A stretch of DNA of 64,000 nt from Panulirus ornatus (GCF_036320965.1 NC_092262.1:8115072-8179071), one strand, 5' to 3'; counted from the first letter of the stretch, positions 35,101-46,339 are shown. Notes: generated from the sequence alone by a model not told the origin. Made by a program: numbers and translations.

Positions 35101-38100
35101 GTCAATTGGGCGGTAAGTTTGAATGGAGAAAAACTGGAGGAAGTAAAGTGTTTTGGATATCTGGGAGTGGATCTGGCAGCAGATGGAACCATGGAAGCGG
35201 AAGTGAATCATAGGGTGGGGGAGGGGGTGAAAATTCTGGGAGCCTTAAAGAATGTTTGGAAGTCGAGAACATTATCTCGAAGAGCAAAAATGGGTATGTT
35301 TGAAGGAATAGTGGTCCCAACATATATACACATGTACATATTCATACATGCTGCCTTCATCCATTCCCACCGCCACCCTGCCACACGAAATGGCACCCCC
35401 CCTCCCCATGCGTGCACGCGAGGTAGCGCTAGGAAAAGACAACAAAGGCCACTTTGCTCGCACTCAATCTCTAGCTTTCATGTGTAATGCACTAAAACCA
35501 CAGCTCCCATCCCACATCCAGGCCCCACAAAACTTTCCATGGTTTACCCCAGATGTTTCACATGCCCAGGTTCAATCCACTGACAGCATGTCATCCCCGG
35601 TATATCACATCATTCCAATTCACTCTATTCCTATATATGATAGTTAGAAAGTGTATGTGAGGGTGAGTAAGGGGGATAAGGTCCTGGGTGCACCGTGAAG
35701 TGTGTGGAAAGAGAAAGTCACTTCTGTGAGGGCAAACATGGGTATGTTTAATGGTAAAGTAGTTCCAATGGTGATGTATGGATAAGGTCAAGTAGCCTAG
35801 ATGAAAAGGTGTTGAAAATGAAATGTTTGAGAAAAATTTTTGGTGTGAGGAAAGCTAACTATAACTTGAATGTTTATAAAAAGGCACCAAGACTAAAGTA
35901 TGCAAGTAAAAATTAAACACCCCAGTGTGTGTGTACAGTGACTTATGTGTTTGAGTATGAACTTGCAAGTGCCATCTGCTAGTGACTGCATGATAAATAT
36001 GCATAATAAATCAGAGACAGAACAGCATTAACAGCATGGTGGAACTAAAATTTGCACTTACTATGGTCTTTTCTGTAACTGAGACGTTCTCGCAGCAAAT
36101 CCAAAAGCTCGTCTTTGGCCTCAAGAGCTTTCCCAAAGCCTGATTTTATTCCTGGAACTCTGATGTTTACAGGAAGAGAACATAAGCCTAGAATAAAAAT
36201 AGAAAGAAAAATATGTAAGCTCTAGATGTCTAAAAATTAAAAGTGACAAAATAGTCACAATAGAGCACACTAATATCAGTAAGTACTGATCTACATGCAA
36301 ATTACAGAGTAAGAGCTCCTTAAACATTGAGATTACTGGAAGTGTCTTATTAGAGTCAGGCTGGATCAGGTATGAAAGCGAATGTGACATGATATTTATG
36401 GCAGTATGTTTTTCATTGATAGTCTAAAGATTTTTTCACATTTGTTTATGGAACAAGTATTTCTTTTACAGAACTTCTGTCATAAGTCTAATCCAGCACG
36501 AATGTTATGCAAGTAGTCTATATCACTGTAGGTAAAATCCCTTTGAAACCTCATCACCAGAGGGTAATTTTGTCTCGATAATTTTCTAAAACTCCCAAAC
36601 TTTAGTTTAACTTTCAAGAGATGATTTGACACTTCTGACTCTACTGTTCTCCAAAGGTCAAAATGTTTTCATTTCAGATTTCCCATGAGTTAAAAGGGAC
36701 ATGATCTGGTGAGGACAGGAGCTACAGGGCCTAAAGTCATAGGTATGATTATGGGATCATGGTGACTGACTCTAATTTTTATCCACCAGCTTACAGTCCA
36801 TTATGTAGCATCCTTTCCTCTTCTTAAAGAACAATTCAGTGGAACCATGGGACTGATGCTATTAATGACCTGGCTTTAAGCAGATGTAATAAAATGGTAG
36901 TTTTTTACACTTCCAAAATGTGAGTCAAAGGATCGTCAAATGATCACCTGTCACTAAGGTGATATTCAGACAATGCTTTTTGTAACACAACAATAGGTAA
37001 AACAATTAATGCAGCCAATTCACTTATTCTCTGGTGTTACAAAATTAGGTGTGTATACCAAAGGCATCTGTGCATTATATGACTGCAGGAGAGAAGTAGC
37101 ATTGAAACAGGCAGACATTTACACAGTATGTTATCTTGAATCCTTACCCTCAAGCATGACTCAGGCAGAGATGAATAACTTAATAAGCAATACCTGTTCC
37201 ATTACTGTTACAGTTCTCATCACTTACTGCAATACTGCCTTTCATATACAGTGTCAGGATCATCTTATGATAAAGACCCATGCTCAAAAGAACACAAAGC
37301 CTACACGTTCAATGGTAGTTTAGCTCCAAAAGTTTTTCAAATTCCTTTTATCCAAAATTTACTTTCTTTAATAACTGAAGAGTTCAGTAAAATGAGTCCA
37401 CAGGACATATGCTCATGACAACAATGATGTAATCTGCTGGCTTACACAATATTCAATGCTTACAAAATATTAATGTAAAATAATGCTAGTGATAAAATTG
37501 CCTGAACATTGTTTCAACATCAAACAAATTCTAGTACCAAAGAGCACGAGTTGTTATCAGTGAAGCAGAAAACTCCAAATACTAAAATACTGGTAGTAAG
37601 AGCAATTCCTTCTCTCAGTAACCTTACTTACTGAATTATTACCTTTGTTTAGAGCAGTAAGCAATCAAGAGAGTTGAATCAAACCAAATTCTCAGTAAGT
37701 GAATTTAGGAGCAAGTCATTTTAGAGAGGCAATTTGGATTCAAATACTGTTTGACTACTGCTTTAAAATGGGTCAGTTCAGTTGAGGCATGTACCCCTGC
37801 ATGAATGTATGTATGTATGAAAATTATGTACAAAAGAAATTCTCATGTAAAAATATTATGTTCAAGAGACATTCTATCTCTTTTCATTTACGTATGCAAT
37901 TTTCCAAATCTTCCTTAATCATTCAGGTAACATATCCACCCTTCCTTCCATACAACAGGCAACAGAAGAGCCCATACTAGTTGGAATACTGGTTTGGGTG
38001 TCATATAAGGGTAGCAGCAGCTAATGACAGTATCATGAGATACAAAATACATATAAAAAATATCTGGACTGACTTCAGATGTATACACAAGGATAAAAGT

Positions 38101-41100
38101 ATATGTAGGGATACCAGAAAAGAGAGAAATAAGGGAGTAAGGGGAAGTAGAAAACAACAGAGAAAATAAAAAAAAGGAAAATGCTAATACAGGGTAATGC
38201 AGAGTCTCAGAAAGCATGGCAGGCAACCACCAAAAGAAACTGCAATGCAAAATTAGGTAAAGAAAGGCTCATCAAAAGGGGTGAAAGAGCAATTCCTCTA
38301 TGCTTCCCATTTCTAGCTCCATAGATGATCAAGAATAAGAATTCTAAGACTTATGCTATGAATTCATCAAGTTTACCATGCCAATGAGTGGAAGCTACTG
38401 AAGAAAACTGCTGGACAAGCTGTGGTTCCATGGTATGGTCTAACCCTAAGTAGAGGCGGAGGTTCAGCAGCAGGGCAAAGTGTTTAGTAGATTCATATAC
38501 ATCAAATGGCTTGCTAATATCAAGTTCTGATGTCCATGTTGCTACAAGATCCTTTGTAATGGCCTGAAATTTACAGGTAACTTATTGCACATCATTTCTA
38601 ATACTACATGAGTTACAAAATGAATAAATCAAGGCAAAAATGATATGGTTGTCATGGAAAGGGGTGGTGTTCCTTGGAGACTTATGCTAAACTCTCAAAG
38701 GAACAGTTTTACATGGATCTGTGTAAATAGCAATATACAAGCTATAAAGTCCTTTCCATATATGTTCCATTTTCCCAATACACTCATAACTCCATAGCAT
38801 TCTAACATTGGAAAATCTAGTCTAATCTGAAAAATGAATATGAGAACAATTAGTAAAACTTTTAACCACCTATTAGAGAGCATCATAATCTTTTGGATCT
38901 CCAGGCTTTACAGAATAAAACCTCAAAATGTACAAGGAAGTTCATACATATACAAATACAAATACATGTAGAAAGCTGAAATAAATGACAGCAATGCCTG
39001 CATTCCAAGTATCAGTTCACATCACATAAACTAAATTACATATCAGTCACTTATGTGTGAATATTAGATAAATCAATAATAACTCCTATACTGGAATTTT
39101 TGGTCTATAAGTCACACGTGAACAGGCTGCACTCCATTAAAACAACCACTTTTGGTTCTGAACATATTATAAGCCATGAAAGCTGCAAACTTGTGGTTGT
39201 GTGATATTTCATTAGTACAAAGCAACTGCAGTTATGTTATATTTCATTAGCACAAAGCAACAAGTAAACATCAAAACCCAACAGATGACAAGATAAATCA
39301 ACCGGAGGGAACGGAATGTCTTAGTTCCTCACTAAAACCTATCATCCGTAAGTTTTTATTGATTACAGGAGGTGAAGAACTAGATACATACGTTAACTCA
39401 TTGACAATTATGTGGCAGGATTAGACTGTTCTGGCTTCTCTTCTGACATCACCAACCAAAAATTTCTTAACATGAGATGCTGGATGGATGTATCATCTAC
39501 GCAGTGGATTTTGAGATGCGATCGGACAGTCTTTACTCACTGCATAGCCAAACTAACAATTGTTATGAATTTACTTCAAGTCATTTGTCACTTGGACACA
39601 TTACCTCAGCCACTTGATCATGAAAATGAGTAGCTTCCCTGTATATTTGCCTCCCTGTATATTTGCCATCATACATATCTAGGGGCCACAAATCCATGCA
39701 AAGGTAAAAACTTTGCTATGAAAAAACAAACTAAAACCAACAGCAGGTTTGAAAAACTAATATTAACTACATGGCATTCTTTTACCTATGAGGCATTTAG
39801 TATTAAGATTATAATAGGAATAACAAGTTTTCATGATGGGAAAAAAAATAAAAGCTTCAATTTTTTGTACCTTGTAACCAGTTTTAGCCTCCTCATTGAA
39901 CAGGGGATAGAGAAGCCTTCTTGTAAGTGTTGCCTCAGGACCATTCATGAAAAGAAGATTGTTTCCAAAGAGGTCATAATACTCATCCATGCCTGCTTCA
40001 AAGTGATCATCCTTCACTAAAAAAGGGAAACATAGAATCAGTTCATCCACTTGAAAAAAAATGCAAGCAATTTACAAAAATCACATGAGGGATTGATCAT
40101 CTACAGAAAATACAGCATCATTCGCTCATACGCTAAAATGAAACATAACTGATCTGCAACTGGGATGTATCAGTGAATCAAAAGCTAGTTTGTAATGTAC
40201 ATATCTACTTAAGTTCAGTGAGTTTGAACAAAGTATTCATAAAATGTTGAACGGGATGGATCCTTAATTTTTATCCCTGGTGATACAGACCAATTTGTTT
40301 GTCAGAGAGGGTCTCTACATGGGATGGAAAGGACTGGAATTCGTAAAAGTATGAGCAGAGGCAGCAAAGAGATGATATTCCCACAAAGGCTCAGCTCACG
40401 AAGCTATATTCTGTGACAGAAAAGGTAAGAACGTATAAACAAAAACTCATAATAATTCCAGTCATGTCAAAAATATCTTAAAAGTGGCTTTTGTATCTTT
40501 AATTCTAATTTACTTTCACTTGAAAGAAAATTAACATATTCTTACTCTGCTGCAGTCTTAGTCTGCATTATTATCATTATTCATGGAACCATGGAAAGGT
40601 CTGTGGGGCTTGGTTGTGGATAAAGAGCTGAGGTTTAGGCACATTATACATGACAGCTACCAGATGGACGCAAGTGAATGTGACCTTTCTTTACCTGTTT
40701 CTGGTGTTACCTCACTAATGTGGGAAACGGCAATCAAGTACAAACAAAAAATATCAACATTCTTATTCTTGTCATTATTATCATTACTATTTTTTTAATC
40801 AATATCATTATCATTATTATCATCATAATCAATATCACACATTTTTTTATCATATCAATTAGAATTATCATCATATTACTATCAATAATGGTATCTTTCT
40901 TGTCTGTTGTTATTACAGCACAAACCCAGAACCCTTTTTACGGGGTTCCTGCAGCTACAGTGCTGCATTCCACACAGGAGCAGGACACTGATGCACTCCT
41001 TTGGAATATGAAATTCTTCAATGAGACCATAATCCTTTCCATCCACTGACGATGATGTAACCTTACTAAAGGCAACTCCTCGCATGCATTACCCACGAAA

Positions 41101-41740
41101 CTCAGTAACAACTCTTATCCTACAGAATGTCATAAACTATTTCATTTTCATCTCTCTATATATTTTTTGTTCCTCTGTTCCTCCTATCTATTTCCCTCTC
41201 AGACTATCCTATCTCCAGATGGTGCAGCATCCTAATTTTTCATTTTGTCTCAAAATTTTTCAAAGCAGAAATAATCACTACTGCTTTCTCTATCAAAAAT
41301 TATATGAATCAGTTCCAACAATACCCTATTTCTTGAAAAATCCCCTAGCTTGAACCAATAAGATTTTGAATAAGAAAGAAGCACTACCTGAACATTTCTA
41401 ACCTTTGATTTTGACTAAAGTTGAATGATAATAACACCCATTAACACATGTATTTCTAAACCACGGAAGGTTTACCTGTGAGTAACTCATGAAGTGCCTG
41501 GTTATCCGCTACAACAACACAGGGTTTCAAAAACAACCGTGTAAGAAACATTCTACTGTTGTGCTGTTTAATTCCTGCCTCGATAAAGGCACGTGCGTCT
41601 TGGTATATGGCCAAGGTGTGATCCGACCAGATCCATCCTGACGAGCCTGGGAGAGTCTTGGTGGCCTGGTCAGGATTCTCACAATTGGAGTCATCATAGT
41701 TCTTGTTATGATCTGCAGCATTATTCATTTCTGACATTAC
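29054..41740 (-). CDS. Cytochrome P450, CYP26/CYP16-clan-like, seven exons, 441 aa
   Basis: Exons are 41740-41476 (ATG 41737), 40016-39871, 38563-38377, 36187-36062, 33493-33342, 32773-32453 and 29185-29054. All introns are GT-AG and phases agree, giving 1326 nt with stop. Landmarks: a proline-type start PGSSGW, the K-helix EVLR before LVPPLAGGRRIAL, LNGYAISSG, the FRPERW motif, the heme loop FAFGAGPRECVGKK with the Cys ligand, and a C-terminal FCKSFLEHFDWEV. The PP-GG-R-AL, LNGY and F-DWE patterns resemble CYP26. Arthropods are known to keep the related CYP16 clan, so either is possible. Odd: no N-terminal membrane anchor, no [AG]Gx[DE]T motif in the I helix, and ~25 residues fewer than usual between I helix and ExxR. 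A heme protein is certain from the motif; substrate is unknown. Confidence 0.85.
29604..31209 (-). mobile_element. 5'-truncated RTE-like LINE inside P450 intron 6 (L8), long-3'UTR subfamily
   Basis: The 3' tail is at 29604-29645 (gctttgtcgctgtctcccac), followed by the long 3' UTR to ~30040. RT codons from 31188 to 30043 are uninterrupted for 381 codons, including LLFADDTVLVAD, GLWQGCVMSPW and the C-terminal RRSGRPNWRWKDGV. The 5' truncation is near 31209. It lies in the same orientation as the P450 gene. Its clean frame suggests a recent insertion. Confidence 0.9.
30043..31188 (-). pseudogene. LINE reverse transcriptase, C-terminal 381 codons open
   Basis: It covers the RT palm from DLYVAFMDLEKAYDRVDRDA through FADD and the thumb/C-terminal zone with the GHMERMSEERLTKR block. 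It lacks the endonuclease and the first RT motifs because of 5' truncation, so it is not autonomous. Confidence 0.88.
31210..32452. other. Rest of P450 intron 6
   Basis: AT-rich intron sequence. No additional exon fitting the phase-0 junction was found. Confidence 0.5.
32453..32773 (-). CDS. P450 exon 6 (K helix to heme loop)
   Basis: The acceptor is attctag|act and the donor is ataatt|gtaag. It holds the strongest P450 signatures: LLEVLRLVPP (ExxR), GGRRIALRD, LNGYAISSGMVIHFSYLGAH, KFRPERWEEE, and FGAGPRECVGKKM with the proximal Cys. 107 codons, phase 0 at both ends. Confidence 0.95.
33342..33493 (-). CDS. P450 exon 5 (I-helix region, unusual)
   Basis: The acceptor is atttccag|ct and the donor is taccag|gtaaaa. 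It encodes FLKSMSENINNEELQLNHLL, then VCCCAIIPKTFASILTSFIL. This sits where the oxygen-activating I helix belongs, but the expected acidic-Thr pair is replaced by a Lys-Thr after Pro, and the helix is Cys-rich. Confidence 0.75.
33970..34210 (+). repeat. Dispersed repeat family C, copy 3 (P450 intron 4)
   Basis: Contains acaactccagaactccttt, aacctccaggacccc, gaagttcaaggcttcac, taggatggacta and caaaagtgacttcact. It ends where LINE L9 begins. Confidence 0.55.
34214..35321 (+). mobile_element. RTE-like LINE fragment (L9a), truncated at both ends
   Basis: It begins in the linker before RT (ggctttgcggaagatgaaag) and ends inside RT at aatagtggtcccaac, where other copies continue as aatgttgtatgg. 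A TGA replaces Trp at 34366-34368. From 34384 the frame is open through LSADDTALVAD to the truncation. It lies antisense to the P450 gene in intron 4. Confidence 0.9.
35349..35633 (-). mobile_element. Inverted LINE 3' UTR piece joined to L9a (L9b)
   Basis: Reads on minus as the long-subfamily 3' UTR (gttaccccagatgtttc, ggccccacaaaactttcc, gcgaggtagcgctagg). It is joined within ~28 bases to the plus-strand L9a end, giving a head-to-head mosaic. Confidence 0.85.
35641..35880 (+). mobile_element. Old LINE RT fragment (L9c)
   Basis: Decayed plus-strand copy of the RT C-terminal zone: gggtgagtaagggggataag, aaacatgggtatgtttaatg, aaatgaaatgtttgagaaaa, ttggtgtgagg. Older than L9a and L9b. Confidence 0.75.
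36062..36187 (-). CDS. P450 exon 4
   Basis: The acceptor is attctag|gc and the donor is cata|gtaagt. It encodes LCSLPVNIRVPGIKSGFGKA, then LEAKDELLDLLRERLSYRKD. The SLPVN--VPG----G--A motif matches the F-G region of CYP26-type proteins (FSLPID-PFSGLYRG). Confidence 0.85.
38377..38563 (-). CDS. P450 exon 3
   Basis: The acceptor is atttcag|gcc and the donor is catg|gtaaac (phase 1). It encodes AITKDLVATWTSELD, then KPFDVYESTKHFALLLNLRL and LGLDHTMEPQLV, consistent with the D-E helix part of P450s. Confidence 0.82.
39871..40016 (-). CDS. P450 exon 2
   Basis: The acceptor tttttag|tg completes Val after exon 1 and the donor is tacaag|gtac. It encodes VKDDHFEAGMDEYYDLFG, then NLLFMNGPEATLTRRLLYP, the C-helix region where P450s have a W/K-R contact to heme (here TRRLLYPLF). 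Confidence 0.83.
40583..40745 (+). mobile_element. LINE 3' UTR relic (L10)
   Basis: Only the long-subfamily 3' UTR is present: aaccatggaaaggtctgtggg, gagctgaggttta, acatgacagc, and the tail gttacctcactaatgtgggaaacggc. No coding part. It lies in P450 intron 1. Confidence 0.8.
40755..41095 (+). repeat. ATT-rich tract and dispersed repeat family C, copy 4
   Basis: An imperfect (ATTATC)n-type tract (40755-40885) leads into ccagaaccctttttacgggg, ttcctgcagctacagtgctg, tgatgcactcctttggaatatg, ttcaatgagacc and ctaaaggcaactcc. This is the best preserved copy of the family and shows its order well. Confidence 0.65.
41476..41740 (-). CDS. P450 exon 1
   Basis: Open from ATG 41737 (MSEMNNAADHNKNY), then TLPGSSGWIWSDHTLAIYQD and VVVADNQALHELLT, the usual N-terminal P450 beta-1 region. 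The donor is aca g|gtaaac. A TGA lies in frame three codons before the ATG, and a possible acceptor (ttgacag) lies just before the exon. So the ATG is either the real start of an anchorless protein, or an upstream exon with an anchor is joined at 41740. Confidence 0.78.
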
Positions 41741-43119
41741 CTGTCAATGAAAAAGAAGCCTAATCTAAATAATGTAGAAACATTTGACAGCCATACATTT
41801 CAGTGAACCCCTTAGTAAAAGGGATTTAGTCTTGGGAAATGCAAGTTGGAGTATTACCTTAAATTCTACAATGATAAAAAAGGGAAAAAAAATTAATGAA
41901 ATCACATTACTCAGTAAAACACAAATAGACCCACTAGTGCCGATAATTCATTAAACAGTTATCATTCAATGTGACCATTAAAGTGAAGTGGAAAGGCCAG
42001 TTATTGCACACCAAAGTGGAAAGGCCAGTTACTGCACACCAAAGTTCAAACTACCGTGTTGATAAATGCTACAATCGACCTTAAGTCATAACTGTTGTAT
42101 TCCATCAACTAAACTCATCATATAAGAGCAAGGAACTACAAATTTGTTTTCCTTTTTTTTTTTAACATAGTGGAAAAAAAATATCAAGAAAAGCTTTATA
42201 TAAGAGGTGAACCATGAAAAACCAATAGATGTCGCCCCTTGAAGCAATTAACCCTCTATATCTCTTACACACACACACACACACACTATCTCACCACTTA
42301 TGAATATAAGACAGAATAACCTTCTCACCTTAAATTTAAGGATCCTTAATAATTATATATATACTTCTCGTGGCAGGGAATTGTGTTCATTCCTTCTAAC
42401 TGTGCACGGACGACCACCTCTGCTTCAAATAGTTTACACCATCTGGTTTGTTTAGGTTTTTGACAAGTCATTGCATAAAACATTCTTTTAGCTTAAAGAG
42501 TCAGTCATTAATATCATGATTATTATCAAGTAGATATCATTTATAAATGTTGTACTCTATAAAATATGAAAATATTTTTATCTTTATTTTAAATGCATTG
42601 AATATTGTTTTTTATTCTTTTTTTACGATATAAGTAAGTTAAAAGTGCAAATTACACAGCCCGGGATAAGTGAATCCGATCTCTACCAAAGTTCGGCTTC
42701 ACAAGTCTTTGCAAATGTGTCAGTCATGCACAAAGAAATACAATTGGAACTTATGTCTTTTTTTTTTTTAAGGCAAATGACCAACAGCCAAATGCTTGAT
42801 TGAGTCTTTAGGTAGAATTAACCTAATATTAGATAATATTAGATTTATAAATAATGCAGAAATGTCAATGAATAAAAAAAACTCCATTTCCTGGAAATAT
42901 TCACAAAATCAATGCGGCAAACAGAAAAAAAAAGTGTCGTTTACAAGACAATAAGTTTATTTACTTGTGATGACAATTCGCCAATAGAATTTGACTTGTA
43001 GGTAGGTAATTAAGGCCTTACTAACCGTCATCCATCAGTATGTCGTATGTAAATGCCTAGTCTTTTACCTTTGATAGAAAAATGGTGATTTCTGTCACCC
43101 TTTGAAACATAAATTCACA
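41741..43119. other. 5' flank of P450 exon 1
   Basis: Contains the probable promoter or a 5' intron of the P450 gene, a CA tract (~42268-42286), and long AT runs. I could not identify a TATA/Inr pair or an anchor-coding exon with confidence. Confidence 0.45.
41990..42052. repeat. 27-bp tandem duplication
   Basis: aagtggaaaggccagttatt plus gcacacc is repeated once as aagtggaaaggccagttact plus gcacacc. Confidence 0.9.
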
Positions 43120-43123
43120 TCTT

Positions 43124-43545
43124 ATGTCAGGTGTATTCCCCATCTCCATTTATCAGGTGTATTTACATCTCCATTTATCAGGTGTATTTACATCTCCATT
43201 TATCAGGTGTATTTACATCTCCATTTATCAGGTGTATTTCCCATGTACATTTATCAGGTGTATTTTCCATGTACATTTATCGGGTGTATTTTCCATGTAC
43301 ATTTATCAGGTGTATTTTCCATGTACATTTATCGGGTGTATTTTCCATGTACATTTATCGGGTGTATTTCCCATGTATATTTATCAGGTGTATTCAGATC
43401 TCCATTTATCGGGTGTATTTCCCATGTACATTTATCATGTGTATTTCCCATGTACATTTATCATGTGTATTTCCCATATACATTTATCATGTGTATTTCT
43501 CATGTACATTTATCATGTGTATTTCTCATGTACATATTTCAGTCT
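43124..43545. repeat. 24-bp minisatellite
   Basis: About 17 units of ttatcaggtgtatttccatg plus taca or tctcca variants. The unit length is a multiple of three, so all three frames stay open and produce false proteins of ~140-170 residues (repeats such as HLSGVF, FIRCIF). Confidence 0.93.
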
Positions 43546-43965
43546 AGAATACCGTAATGGAGACTTGAAGAATTTTATAATGATTTTGGACATTCGAAGA
43601 CGGTTTTCACATTTTCTTGTTCATAATTTGATATGTTGGCCTTAATGACCTTGGTAGTTAGTATGCCTAATGGTCAAATAACCAGCCTACCAATTAATTA
43701 TAACTTCGTCGTATAATATGGTGACCTTTTAAGAATGGGTAAGAGTAAATAAAAGGGGGAAATAAGGATTTATCTAAGAAGGCCCATTTATCTCCTCATT
43801 AGAGTCAAAAGGGAAGATATAAAGAAATTTAAGATCAATTTTCAATTCCTTTATTTATTAAATTATTTACCTGAGGGAATAGCTAGCACTATGTGTTGTA
43901 AAGAATGTTTTACCCAGTTATAAAGCGATGTCCAGTATGAATATGTACAATGTGCTTATATGGGC

Positions 43966-43966
<1 letters not shown>

Positions 43967-44037
<71 letters not shown>
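43967..44037. repeat. (AT)n microsatellite
   Basis: About 71 bases of alternating AT before short-element copy S3. Confidence 0.97.
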
Positions 44038-44040
<3 letters not shown>

Positions 44041-44273
44041 CTTTCTTTCAAACTATTCGCCATTTCCCGCATTAGCGAGGTAGCGTTAAGAACAGAGGAC
44101 TGGGCCTTTGAGGGAATACCCTCACCTGGCCCAATTCTCTGTTCCTTCTTTTGGAAAATTAAAAAAAAAACGAGAGGGGAGGATTTCCAGCCCCCCGCTC
44201 CCTCCCCTTTTAGTCGCCTTCTACGACACGCAGGGAATACGTGGGAAGTATTCTTTCTCCCCTATCCCCAAGG

Positions 44274-44276
<3 letters not shown>
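44038..44276 (-). mobile_element. Short LINE-derived element, full copy S3
   Basis: On minus: head ccttggggataggggagaaag at 44275-44255, middle ggaaatcctcccctc, and tail aacgctacctcgctaatgcg ... gaatagtttgaaag at ~44038-44095. Both edges touch (AT)n. Confidence 0.85.

Positions 44277-44350
<74 letters not shown>
44277..44350. repeat. (AT)n microsatellite
   Basis: About 74 bases of alternating AT between S3 and dispersed repeat family B. Confidence 0.97.
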
Positions 44351-44353
<3 letters not shown>

Positions 44354-44522
44354 TGGATGGGCTATTCTCGTTGTATGTCTTGGACAGTCGCATGTTTACC
44401 AAATGGCGTCCTAGCTTCGTCTCTTCGATGTATATCAGCTGACTGTTATATTTCTCTCTTGTGTCTCCCCTGATGATGTGATTATGACACGAAAGTGCAC
44501 TTGGGAACTTATCGTGTTTCAT
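44351..44522 (+). repeat. Dispersed repeat family B, copy 1
   Basis: About 170 bases sharing with 52289-52425 the strings atggcgtcctagc, tcgtctcttcgatgtatatc, tgtctcccctgatgatgtga, cacgaaagtgcacttgggaa and cttatcgtgttt. Conserved order and both copies beside (AT)n suggest a SINE-like mobile repeat. Confidence 0.75.
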
Positions 44523-44636
44523 TTTTTTTCCTCCAAAAGAAAGAACAGAGAAGGGGGCCAGGTGAGGATATTCTCTCAAAGGCCCAGTCCTCTGTTCTTA
44601 ACGCTGCCTCGCTAATGCGGGAAATGGCGAATAGTG

Positions 44637-44638
<2 letters not shown>
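44523..44638 (+). mobile_element. Short LINE-derived element, partial copy S4
   Basis: Only the middle and 3' tail remain: ccaaaagaaagaacagagaag, aaggcccagtcctctg, acgctgcctcgctaatgcgg. It is fused to the end of family B copy 1. Confidence 0.8.

Positions 44639-44716
<78 letters not shown>
44639..44716. repeat. (AT)n microsatellite
   Basis: About 78 bases of alternating AT. Confidence 0.97.
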
Positions 44717-44720
<4 letters not shown>

Positions 44721-44960
44721 GGGGATAGGGGAGAAAGAATACTTCCCACGTATACCCTGCGTGTCGTAGAAGGCGACTAAAAGGGGAGGGAGCGGGTGGC
44801 TGGAAATCCTCCCCTCTCGTTTTTTTTTTTTTTTTTAATTTTCCAAAAGAAGGAACAGAGAAGGGGGCCAGGTGAGGATATTCCCTCTAAGGCCCAGTCC
44901 TCTGTTCGTAACGCTACCTCGCTAATGCGGGAAATGGCGAATAGTATGAAAGAAAAGAAA

Positions 44961-44962
<2 letters not shown>
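44717..44962 (+). mobile_element. Short LINE-derived element, full copy S5
   Basis: Head ccctggggataggggagaaag, body ctaaaaggggagggagcggg, tail acgctacctcgctaatgcgg then gaatagtatgaaagaaaag. Same orientation as S4, with both ends at (AT)n. Confidence 0.85.
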
Positions 44963-45005
<43 letters not shown>

Positions 45006-45008
45006 TAA

Positions 45009-45067
<59 letters not shown>

Positions 45068-45070
45068 TAA

Positions 45071-45144
<74 letters not shown>
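44963..45144. repeat. Compound (AT)n / (AAATAT)n microsatellite
   Basis: Alternating AT interrupted twice by runs of aaatat hexamers (45001-45024 and ~45063-45085). The interrupted block itself appears duplicated. Confidence 0.95.
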
Positions 45145-45148
<4 letters not shown>

Positions 45149-46064
45149 ATGGCCTTTCCCTGCATTTCTTACAAATGAAATTCTGTCTCCAATTAATTTA
45201 ATCATGATTTTTCATCATAAATAGGTATATTAATCTTATATTTCTCATTTTCTGAACTTTACTCCTTAACCACATTTTCTTTCCTGTAATTCTTGGCGAA
45301 TCCAAATTACCTTCCAGACTATATCTTCATTTTTTCCTACCTATTTAGTTCTCAGTAATGTTATTTCCATCGTCTGTGATCTAATACTCTCAGTTCGTTC
45401 AGTTGAAATATACATTTCATGTGGGAAAGAAACACTAAGGTAGGAATGTGACATATCTTTTTTTTATTTGACATACAACTCGGGCCTTCAAAAGACATTT
45501 GGGGAAAAAAAAATAAACATTAACATCATTGTGCCCATGCCCGCAGCAAACAGCTAAAGTAACTAATATAATTGTAAATCCTAATGCTAAAATTTGTGCC
45601 TATAAGAAAAAAAAGAAAATAACCTATACCAGTCAAAAATGACTTGTCTCCAGTAAGCTTGAGGATGTGGGTGTAACTTTGTGGGAGAGAGAAGAGAAAA
45701 TTTGTCTTAATGCCGGATAAGCCGCTAGTGATTTTGTTTTTGTTGCACCATCGATTATCCGGAGAAAAGACACCTTTATAAAATCTTTTCGAAATACGTC
45801 TGAAGTTGTGGGCAAAAGTTGTGGGATACGAGAGTTCTTAAGGGCACTTGGACGATGATGCTGACAAACCCAGCAAGACTTGTGCGTGAGTGATTCGATT
45901 CATCATTTTTTTCTTTCGAGTTTCCCTAAAATGGGGAATTGATGTCGCTTTCCATCTCTTACACCTTCAGAAACAAAGCGGTGATCCCCACAGTCTGTGG
46001 GGAGTGGGGCAACATAATGCCCCACACATTTTGCTGAGGATTCCTGCTGGTACATTTAGCAAAC

Positions 46065-46068
<4 letters not shown>
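45145..46068. other. Unannotated stretch
   Basis: No gene or repeat recognised on either strand. Confidence 0.45.
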
Positions 46069-46129
<61 letters not shown>

Positions 46130-46184
46130 TTAGCTGACCTCGCCCTTCATTGTAGAGTAACAAAATGGCAAAAACAATGGAATT

Positions 46185-46260
<76 letters not shown>

Positions 46261-46270
46261 AACGGAATTT

Positions 46271-46339
<69 letters not shown>

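Noticed and set aside
43102..43645. Frames of 138-173 codons rich in Cys, His and Tyr
   Set aside because: A 24-bp minisatellite keeps three frames open at once; there is no real coding signal.
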